DNA of 64,000 bases from Leifsonia shinshuensis. GTDB lineage: Bacteria > Actinomycetota > Actinomycetes > Actinomycetales > Microbacteriaceae. This document shows positions 57,584 to 64,000 of this stretch, in pieces. The stretch's first letter is position 1; each line of letters starts with the position of its first letter. The translations under genes were made by a program, and so were the position numbers. Under the pieces are notes generated by a model. That model was not told where the DNA came from, did not search any database, and worked only from the letters and a program-made list of their open reading frames with translations. The DNA lies in contig NZ_JAVDVK010000001.1 of NCBI RefSeq assembly GCF_031456835.1, positions 1,302,001 through 1,366,000 of the forward strand, in the 5' to 3' direction.

Positions 57584-58207
57584 ATGACCCAGACCGAACC
57601 CGCCGAGCCCCTCGAGCGGCCGACGCAGCGCAGCCAGGCCAAGGCCGACCGGCGCGCCGCGCTGCTCGAGGCAGCGGCGACGCTGTTCGCCGAGCGCGGG
57701 TTCAACGGCGTCTCGATCGAAGACCTCGGCTCGGCCGTCGGGGTCAGCGGGCCCGCGGTCTACCGCCACTTCTCGTCCAAGCAGGCGGTGCTCGAAGCGC
57801 TCCTCGTCGGAGTCAGCGAGCGGCTGCTCTCCGGCGGCGAGGACGTCTCGGGCGCCGACCCGGACGCCGAGGCGGCCCTCCGCGCGCTGATCGGCTTCCA
57901 CATCGACTTCGCCCTCGGCGAGCCGGACACGATCCGCGTGCAGGACCGCGACCTCGACGCCCTGCCCGACTCGGCGCGACGCCAGGTCCGCCGGCTGCAG
58001 CGCCGCTACGTCGAGGTGTGGATGCGCGTGCTCGGCCAGCTGCACCCCGCCCTCGCCGACGACGAGCTGCGCGTGCGCGTGCAGGGCACCTTCGGCCTCC
58101 TGAACTCGACTCCGCACACCGCGCGCGTCGGCTCCGCCCACGTCGCGCCCGACGCCGTCCGCCCGGTGCTCGAGCGGATGGCCTGGGCCGCCCTCACCTC
58201 GGAGTGA
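57584..58207 (+). CDS. TetR-family regulator of the leucine-degradation operon
   Basis: 207 residues. HTH: AAATLFAERGFNGVSIEDLG and VSGPAVYRHFSSKQAVLEAL. Comparable to the TetR gene at the edge of the M. tuberculosis leucine cluster. It probably binds an acyl-CoA intermediate. ATG at 57584 has CGAGG upstream. It diverges from mccB, with the operators between. Confidence 0.88.
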   Translation: MTQTEPAEPLERPTQRSQAKADRRAALLEAAATLFAERGFNGVSIEDLGSAVGVSGPAVYRHFSSKQAVLEALLVGVSERLLSGGEDVSGADPDAEAALRALIGFHIDFALGEPDTIRVQDRDLDALPDSARRQVRRLQRRYVEVWMRVLGQLHPALADDELRVRVQGTFGLLNSTPHTARVGSAHVAPDAVRPVLERMAWAALTSE

Positions 58208-58219
58208 CCGCAGGGCCGA

Positions 58220-58272
58220 CATTCGGCACGAATCCTCACTCCCGGCGCCGCAAGCCGGCATTCGGCACGAAT
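58220..58272. repeat. Direct repeat CATTCGGCACGAAT between convergent genes
   Basis: Two exact 14-base copies at 58220-58233 and 58259-58272 with a 25-base spacer. Each copy is itself an inverted repeat (ATTCG-GCA-CGAAT). They lie between the TetR stop and the penicillin-acylase stop. Confidence 0.6.
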
Positions 58273-58291
58273 GGTCGCGGCGCGGCGCCGC

Positions 58292-60904
58292 TCAGCGCCC
58301 GGGGCGCAGCGTCAGCGTCTGGTCGGCCGCCTTCGTCACCGCGGCGGGCGTGAACGGCCACGGCCGTGTGCGGCCGGTCGCCCAGAGGTCCGTCTGGTCG
58401 GTGTAGTGCGCGTCGAACGCGTGCCCGGAGGCGCCGGTCAGGTTGATCCACGTGCTCCGGTCGAAGTCGGCGAGGTCCACCACCATGCGCATCGACGGCA
58501 CCCGCTCGACGGCGAAGCCGGCCGTCGCGTCCCAGCCGGTCGCATCCACCACGCTCGAGCCCCCGCCGACATGCCACGGGCCCCGGTTGAACAGCCACTC
58601 GATCGGAGCGATCCCCGACTCGCCGAAGCTGGCGTTCGTCAAGGTCAGCGTGTGGAGGCTGTCCCAGCGCCAGCCCGCCGGGTCGCCGCCCAGCAGGCGG
58701 CGCGTCTCACCCCAGGCCTTCCCCGCGGCGTAGGCGATCATCGAGTCGCGGTCGGTGGTGCCGAGGTCGGAGTCCGCCCACCACGACGAGTCCGGCTGCG
58801 AGAGCAGCGACTCCACCACGGCGAACCAGCGGTCGCCTCCGGTCGGCGCCGTGGCCGCCGGGATCTTGCGCGCGAATGCGTCGTGCAGCAGCTCCTTCCA
58901 GAAGACCGCGAAGTAGGTGGCCGCGGCGCTGCTGCCCCGGTCGCGGTAGTCCCAGCCGTCGAGCAGCCGGGCGGCCTGCTGCAGGTCGGTGGACGCGTCC
59001 GGCTTCGCCGCGACCGCCCGCAGCACCGGCACGAGGTTCGCGGCGTTCGCGTCGTACGTGTCGGCCTGGATCGCCGACATGTCCGCGCCGGTGACCTCCC
59101 GGCCGCCCGCGAGCAGCCCCGCCAGGCGCACCTCGATCTGGTTCGCGCGGTAGCCGTGGTCCCAGTCCGCCGTGATCAGCACCGGGAAACCGGGGCCGAC
59201 GGCCGCGTTGTTGGCGGTGACGATGTAGCCGGAGGGCGGGTCGAACACCGACGGCAGCTGATCGAACGGGATGGTGCCCGTCCAGCCGTAGCGGCTCGTC
59301 CATCCCGGCTCCGGCATCGTGCCGTCGCCCGCGGCGCGGACGGGGATGAGGCCGGGCGCCTGGTAGCCGATGTGCCCGTCCACGTCGGCGTAGACGAGGT
59401 TCTGCGACGGCACCTGGAACTGCTGGGCGGCGGCGCGGAAGGCGGTCCAGTCTCGGGCGGTGTCGAACGCGAAGATGGCGTTGGCCGTGGTTCCCGGCGT
59501 GAGCGCCGTCCACGCCAGCGAGAGCTGGTACTTCGGGGCAGGCACGCCGAGCTTCCCGGCCTGGTCCTTCGCGATGACGGCGTAGGCGTCGCCGATGTCG
59601 GTGACGATCGGTCCGTGCCGCGTCGACCGTACGGTGATGACGACATCCTTCCCGCCCGCGACCCGGATGCGTTCGGTGCGCTTCTCCAGCGGCACCTGCG
59701 CGCCGTCGTACTCGTACGTGTCGCCCGTGACCTTCTCGACGAACAGGTCTGCGACATCCGGGCCCAGGTTGGTGAACCCCCACGCGATGCGGTCGTTGTG
59801 GCCGATGATGACGCCGGGGAAACCGGAGAAGCTGAAGCCGGCGACGTCGAACGGGCACTCCGGTCCGACCGTCGCGCAGTGCAGGCCCATCTGGTACCAG
59901 ACCGACGGCAGGGCGGCGCCGAGGTGCGGGTCGTTGGCGAGCAGCGGCTTGCCGCTCGCGGTGTGCGCGCCGGCGACCACCCACGAGTTCGAGCCGATGT
60001 CGTCGCCCGCCGGTCCCATCAGCTGCGGAAGCGCGTCCACGCTCTCGGCCACCTGCGCCAGCTGGGCGGCGTACGACGCGGGGTCCGCCGTCGCGTCCGG
60101 CCCGGACGGCGGCGACGCCGACGCATCCGACGCGATCGCATCCGGCGACCTCTCCGGCGTGACCGTGCGGGGGTTCCCGCCGCCCTGGTCGGTGATCGTC
60201 GGGTGGCTGCTGTACGGGTAGCCGGGGTGGAGCTCGGCGATCTGCTCGGGCTTCAGCTTCGTCGCGAGCAGCGCCCGGTCGATCTCGTCCTCGAGGTTCG
60301 ACCGCAGGTCCCAGGCCATCGCCTTGAGCCAGGCGACGGAGTCCGCCGGCGTCCAGGGCGCAGGACGGTACGACGGGTTCTGCAGCCCGAGCACCGCGTA
60401 CTCGAGCGACAGTTCGGCGCCCGAGTGCCGCTTCAGGTACGCGTTCACCCCGTCCGCGTAGTCCTGGTAATAGCGCAGCGAGGTCGGGTCGAGCAGCTTC
60501 ACCTCCTGCTCGGCGACGCGCCGCCAGCCGAGCGTGCGGATGAACGTGTCCGTCGGCACCTGGCTCGCGCCGAACAGCTCGGAGAGCCGGCCGGCCGTGA
60601 CGTGGCGCCGGAAGTCCATCTCCCAGAAGCGGTCCTGCGCGTGCACGTAGCCCTGCGCGCGGAACAGATCGTCGGCGGTGGATGCGGTGAGCTGCGGCAC
60701 CCCGGCGCTGTCGCGCGTCACCGTCACCGGCTTCGTGAGACCCGGCACATCCACCGACCCGGAGGTCTGCGGGAAGGAGCGCGTGACCGTCCAGACGCCC
60801 ACGCCGCCCGCGACGACGAGGATGACGAGCAGCACCGCGAGCACGACGCCCACCGCTCGCAGAACCCGATGGTGCCGTCTCAGCCGAGGGGTGTCGTCGC
60901 CCAC
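58292..60904 (-). CDS. Penicillin acylase family (Ntn) hydrolase
   Basis: 870 residues. An N-terminal helix (about 15-38, VLRAVGVVLAVLLVILVVAG) anchors it outside the membrane. The nucleophile Ser follows Gly in DIGSNSWVVAG, where precursors are cut into alpha and beta chains. HLGAALPSVWYQMGLHC and GFSFSGFPGVIIGHNDRIAWGFTN are typical. Substrates in this family include beta-lactams, acylated lactones and other amides; not readable here. GTG at 60904. Confidence 0.87.
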   Translation of the reverse strand: MGDDTPRLRRHHRVLRAVGVVLAVLLVILVVAGGVGVWTVTRSFPQTSGSVDVPGLTKPVTVTRDSAGVPQLTASTADDLFRAQGYVHAQDRFWEMDFRRHVTAGRLSELFGASQVPTDTFIRTLGWRRVAEQEVKLLDPTSLRYYQDYADGVNAYLKRHSGAELSLEYAVLGLQNPSYRPAPWTPADSVAWLKAMAWDLRSNLEDEIDRALLATKLKPEQIAELHPGYPYSSHPTITDQGGGNPRTVTPERSPDAIASDASASPPSGPDATADPASYAAQLAQVAESVDALPQLMGPAGDDIGSNSWVVAGAHTASGKPLLANDPHLGAALPSVWYQMGLHCATVGPECPFDVAGFSFSGFPGVIIGHNDRIAWGFTNLGPDVADLFVEKVTGDTYEYDGAQVPLEKRTERIRVAGGKDVVITVRSTRHGPIVTDIGDAYAVIAKDQAGKLGVPAPKYQLSLAWTALTPGTTANAIFAFDTARDWTAFRAAAQQFQVPSQNLVYADVDGHIGYQAPGLIPVRAAGDGTMPEPGWTSRYGWTGTIPFDQLPSVFDPPSGYIVTANNAAVGPGFPVLITADWDHGYRANQIEVRLAGLLAGGREVTGADMSAIQADTYDANAANLVPVLRAVAAKPDASTDLQQAARLLDGWDYRDRGSSAAATYFAVFWKELLHDAFARKIPAATAPTGGDRWFAVVESLLSQPDSSWWADSDLGTTDRDSMIAYAAGKAWGETRRLLGGDPAGWRWDSLHTLTLTNASFGESGIAPIEWLFNRGPWHVGGGSSVVDATGWDATAGFAVERVPSMRMVVDLADFDRSTWINLTGASGHAFDAHYTDQTDLWATGRTRPWPFTPAAVTKAADQTLTLRPGR

Positions 60905-60976
60905 ATCGCTCCTTCGTCGGGCTGCGCCGTCACTCAGGAGCGTAGCGCGCCGACCGGTCGATCTCCGACCCGGGGA

Positions 60977-62305
60977 TCAGCGGTCGAGCGTGCGCTCCGG
61001 CGAACCGACGTAGAGCTGCTGCGGGCGGCCGATCTTCGTCTGCGGGTCGAGGTTCATCTCGCGCCAGTGGGCGATCCAGCCCGGGAGGCGGCCGATGGCG
61101 AACAGGACCGTGAACATCCGGGTCGGGAAGCCCATGGCCTTGTAGATGACGCCCGTGTAGAAGTCGACGTTCGGATACAGCTTGCGGTCGATGAAGTACT
61201 GGTCCGCGAGCGCGACCTCTTCGAGCTCCTTGGCGATGTCGAGCAGCGGGTCGTGCACGCCGAGCGCCTCGAGCACCTCGTCGGCGGACTGCTTCACGAG
61301 CTTGGCGCGCGGGTCGAAGTTCTTGTAGACGCGGTGACCGAAGCCCATCAGCTTGACGCCGGACTCCTTGTTCTTGACCCGCTCCACGAACTTCTGGACG
61401 CTCTCGCCCGAGTCGCGGATGCCCGCGAGCATCTGCAGCACCGCCTCGTTGGCGCCGCCGTGCAGCGGGCCGTAGAGGGCGTTGATGCCGGCCGAGACGG
61501 ACGCGAACAGGTTCGCCTGGGTGGAGCCGACCAGCCGCACCGTCGAGGTGGAGGCGTTCTGCTCGTGGTCCTCGTGCAGGATGAGCAGGCGCTCCAGGGC
61601 GCGGGACAGCACCGGGTTGACCTCGTACGGCTCGGCGAGGGTGCCGAAGTTGAGGCGCAGGAAGTTGTCGACGAAACTCAGCGAGTTGTCCGGGTAGAGG
61701 AACGCCTGGCCGAGGCTCTTCTTGTGCGCGTACGCGGCGATCACCGGCAGCTTGGCGAGGAGCCGGATGGTCGACAGCTCCACCTGCTCCGGGTCGCTGA
61801 CGCTGAGCGAGTCCTGGTAGAAGGTCGACAGGGCCGACACCGCGCTCGAGAGCACCGACATCGGGTGCGCGTCGTGCGGCAGGGCGTCGAAGAAACGGCG
61901 CAGGTCCTCGTGGAGGAGCGTGTGACGGCGGATGCGCTCGTCGAAGTCGGCCAGCTCGGTCTCCGACGGCAGCTCGCCGTGGATCAGCAGCCACGCCACC
62001 TCGAGGAAGGTCGACTTCTCGGCCAGCTGCTCGATCGGGTAGCCGCGGTAGCGCAGGATGCCCTGCTCGCCGTCGATGTAGGTGATCGACGAGCGGGTGG
62101 CCGCCGTGTTGACGAAGCCGTAGTCGAGGCTGGTGAGCCCGGTCTGCTTGGTCAGCGACGAGAAGTCGATGCTCGACGCGCCGTCGACGCTCGGCCGGAT
62201 GGGGAACTCGGCCGTGCCGCCCGGGTAGCTGAGCGACGCGGTCGCCAGCTCGGTCTCGGCCGCCGCTCTCTCGGTGCCGGTGCTCTCGGTGCCGAGTCCG
62301 CTCAC
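60977..62305 (-). CDS. gltA: Citrate synthase
   Basis: 442 residues, hexameric type II length. GPLHGGANEAVLQML (His), MGFGHRVYKNFDPR (His) and NVDFYTGVIYKAMGFPTRMF (Asp) are all intact, unlike the fusion protein at 3538. Housekeeping TCA enzyme. GTG at 62305 has GGAGG upstream. Confidence 0.95.
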   Translation of the reverse strand: MSGLGTESTGTERAAAETELATASLSYPGGTAEFPIRPSVDGASSIDFSSLTKQTGLTSLDYGFVNTAATRSSITYIDGEQGILRYRGYPIEQLAEKSTFLEVAWLLIHGELPSETELADFDERIRRHTLLHEDLRRFFDALPHDAHPMSVLSSAVSALSTFYQDSLSVSDPEQVELSTIRLLAKLPVIAAYAHKKSLGQAFLYPDNSLSFVDNFLRLNFGTLAEPYEVNPVLSRALERLLILHEDHEQNASTSTVRLVGSTQANLFASVSAGINALYGPLHGGANEAVLQMLAGIRDSGESVQKFVERVKNKESGVKLMGFGHRVYKNFDPRAKLVKQSADEVLEALGVHDPLLDIAKELEEVALADQYFIDRKLYPNVDFYTGVIYKAMGFPTRMFTVLFAIGRLPGWIAHWREMNLDPQTKIGRPQQLYVGSPERTLDR

Positions 62306-62462
62306 AACGCCTCCTGGTGGGATATCGCCTCATGGCTGGTGATTCGTGCGCGCGCCGGGTGTGGCAGCGCTGCGACAGAGCCGTCCGCTAGTCGGGCCTG
62401 CCGATACAGCCTAACGAACGCGGGCGACAACTGTGGCATCGGGCAAAGGCCCGCGGATGCCG

Positions 62463-63581
62463 TTAGAGGGAGTCTCCAAAGCCGCGCAGCCGGTCTGCGG
62501 CCGCCGCGATCCGCTCGTCGGTCGCCGTCAGCGACAGCCGGACGTGCTGCGGGTAGAAGTCGCCGTAGAAGTGGCCGGGCCCGGCGAGGATGCCGCGGTC
62601 GGCGAGCCGTCCGATGCTGTCCCAGGCGTCGCGTCCCTCCGTCGCCCACAGGTAGAGGCCGCCCTCGCTGCGGTCGACGCGGAACCCGGCGGCCTCGAGC
62701 GCCGGCTTGAGCGCCTCGCGGCGGGCCCGGTACCGGGCCTTCTGCGCCTCCACGTGCTCCTCGTCGCCGAGGGCCGTGACCATCGCCGCCTGCAGCGGCG
62801 CCGGGAGCATGAGCCCCGCATGCTTCCGCACGTTCACCAGCCGTTCGATGATCTGCCGGCAGCCGGCCACGAAGGCGGCGCGATACCCGGCGAGGTTCGA
62901 CTGCTTGCTGAGCGAGTAGACCGCGAGCACGTTCCGCCGGTCCTGGCCGATCACCCGCGGGTCGAGGATGCTCGGCACGCGCTCCGCATCCCACGGCGCC
63001 TCCCAGCCGAGCTCGGCGTAGCACTCGTCGCTGGCGATGTAGGCGCCCAGCTCGCGGGCGCGGGCGACGGCCGCGCGCAGCTCGTGCACGGTCAGGATGC
63101 GGCCGTCCGGGTTGCCCGGGGAGTTCAGCCAGACGAGCTTCGTGCCCTCCGGCCACTCGGCCGGGTCGTCGCTCGCCAGCGCCGTCGCGCCCGCGATCGC
63201 GGCGCCGATGGCGTAGGTCGGGTACGCGGCGCGCGGGTGCACGACGGTGTCGCCCTCCCCAAGCCCGAGCATGAAGGGCAGCAGGGCCACCAGCTCCTTG
63301 GAGCCGATGGTCGGCAGGACGTTCTCGACGGTCAGGCCGCGCACGCCGCGGCGGCGCTGGAACCAGTCCACGATCGCCTCGCGGAGCGCCGGCGTGCCGA
63401 CGGTCTGCGGGTACGCGTGCGCGTCCGTGGCCGCGGCCAGCGCCTCCCGGATCAGGTCGGGCGTCGGATCGACCGGCGAGCCGATGGACAGATCGACGAC
63501 GCCGTCTGCGTGCGACCTCGCCCGCTCGGCGTACGGCGCCATGAGATCCCAGGGGTAGTCCGGGAGCTCCTGGAGCGGCAT
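62463..63581 (-). CDS. dapC: Succinyldiaminopimelate aminotransferase
   Basis: 372 residues. Class I aminotransferase with YSLSKQSNLAGYRAAFVAG (PLP Lys) and LNSPGNPDGRILT. The actinobacterial DapC is usually found next to a 7Fe ferredoxin, as here: one base separates its ATG from the fdxA stop. Fits the DAP pathway. Confidence 0.9.
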   Translation of the reverse strand: MPLQELPDYPWDLMAPYAERARSHADGVVDLSIGSPVDPTPDLIREALAAATDAHAYPQTVGTPALREAIVDWFQRRRGVRGLTVENVLPTIGSKELVALLPFMLGLGEGDTVVHPRAAYPTYAIGAAIAGATALASDDPAEWPEGTKLVWLNSPGNPDGRILTVHELRAAVARARELGAYIASDECYAELGWEAPWDAERVPSILDPRVIGQDRRNVLAVYSLSKQSNLAGYRAAFVAGCRQIIERLVNVRKHAGLMLPAPLQAAMVTALGDEEHVEAQKARYRARREALKPALEAAGFRVDRSEGGLYLWATEGRDAWDSIGRLADRGILAGPGHFYGDFYPQHVRLSLTATDERIAAAADRLRGFGDSL

Positions 63582-63582
63582 T

Positions 63583-63903
63583 TCAGTGTGCCTGCGGGGG
63601 CAGCGCGGCGATGACCGGGTGGTCCTTCTGGATCACGCCGATCTTCGAGGCGCCGCCGGGCGAGCCGATGTCGTCGAAGAACTCGACGTTCGCCTTGTAG
63701 TAGTCCTTCCACTCCTCGGGCAGGTCGTCCTCGTAGTAGATGGCCTCGACCGGGCAGACGGGCTCGCAGGCCCCGCAGTCGACGCACTCGTCCGGGTGGA
63801 TGTAGAGCGACCGTTCGCCCTCGTAGATGCAGTCGACCGGGCATTCGTCGATACAGGCCCTGTCTTTCACATCGACGCACGGGAGAGCGATGACATAGGT
63901 CAC
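63583..63903 (-). CDS. fdxA: 7Fe ferredoxin
   Basis: 106 residues. C-x7-C-x3-CP (CVDVKDRACIDECPVDC) and CVDCGACEPVCPVEA supply ligands for a [3Fe-4S] and a [4Fe-4S] cluster. The C-terminal extension (DYYKANVEFFDDIGSPGGAS) is typical of actinobacterial FdxA. GTG at 63903. Confidence 0.94.
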   Translation of the reverse strand: MTYVIALPCVDVKDRACIDECPVDCIYEGERSLYIHPDECVDCGACEPVCPVEAIYYEDDLPEEWKDYYKANVEFFDDIGSPGGASKIGVIQKDHPVIAALPPQAH

Positions 63904-63943
63904 AGTGGTTCGGATCCCTTCACGAGAGCTACCCTGCTAGCTT

Positions 63944-64000
63944 ATGCCGTCGCGCGCGAAGCGGCGTCCGTCGGGCGGTGTCCGCGCACGTCCGGCCAGG
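63944..64000 (+). CDS. Start of a gene running out of the window
   Basis: ATG at 63944 opens a basic sequence MPSRAKRRPSGGVRARPAR with no stop before the end. A TACCCT -10 at 63930-63935 ends 8 bases upstream, which fits a leaderless start. Nineteen codons are too few to name a family. Divergent from fdxA. Confidence 0.35.
   Translation, partial: MPSRAKRRPSGGVRARPAR

Noticed and set aside
58292..60904. Quorum-quenching acyl-homoserine-lactone acylase
   Set aside because: Family membership is clear but substrate residues cannot be judged from sequence alone.

Overview
The window comes from a high-GC actinobacterium, most likely a member of the Microbacteriaceae close to Leifsonia. The evidence is gene content and order: ftsK-pgsA-pncC-clgR-DUF3046-recA-recX-miaB-miaA-dapF, then hflX, metF-metE and lexA with a divergent LysM gene. 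PriA replaces separate HisA and TrpF, the SCO4848-type membrane protein is present, and many starts look leaderless. The assignment is made from sequence alone. I see no rRNA, tRNA, CRISPR array, prophage or insertion sequence.

Layout. 1-4.8 kb: end of an MFS exporter, a four-helix membrane protein, a PAP2-diacylglycerol kinase fusion, and a divergent pair made of a citrate synthase and a DNA-binding-domain/citrate-synthase fusion whose usual second catalytic His is Gln. 4.8-7.5 kb: metQNI methionine importer. 7.7-10.3 kb: a translationally coupled trio of a 25-residue-repeat Gly/Asp peptide, a JmjC/cupin oxygenase and a sucrase/ferredoxin-like protein. This is the best candidate for an undescribed system. 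10.3-15.8 kb: glyoxalase-fold protein, AraC regulator, a large RecB-like nuclease-helicase, HhH-GPD protein and a small membrane protein. 15.8-20 kb: hisC-hisB-hisH-priA-sseB. 20-21.7 kb: SOS module (divS-like LysM gene and lexA) and a zincin. 21.8-27.6 kb: metF-metE, hflX and a methyltransferase. 27.7-38.3 kb: dapF-miaA-miaB-recX-recA, then DUF3046, clgR, pncC, pgsA and ftsK. 38.4-47.7 kb: RNase J, dapA, an OsmC protein, an SDR, dapB with a small membrane partner, two GNATs, a histidine phosphatase, an M16 peptidase and a TetR regulator. 47.7-49.5 kb: a GC-rich gene-free stretch with a perfect hairpin, then an aldo/keto reductase with an Ala-rich N-terminal tract. 49.6-58.2 kb: a complete leucine/isovalerate-type degradation operon (mccB-mccA-acyl-CoA dehydrogenase-scoA-scoB-maoC-citE) under a divergent TetR with two operators. 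58.3-63.9 kb: penicillin-acylase family protein, gltA, dapC, fdxA and the start of another gene.

Themes. Four DAP/lysine genes (dapA, dapB, dapC, dapF) are scattered through the window. The SOS response shows as SOS boxes at lexA/divS and recA. Methionine supply appears twice (importer and MetE/MetF). Three citrate-synthase-fold proteins occur, one probably regulatory. The leucine operon feeds acetyl-CoA and acetoacetate to central metabolism. Hairpins or repeats fill the three gaps between convergent genes that are wider than about 80 bases, while other convergent genes abut or overlap.
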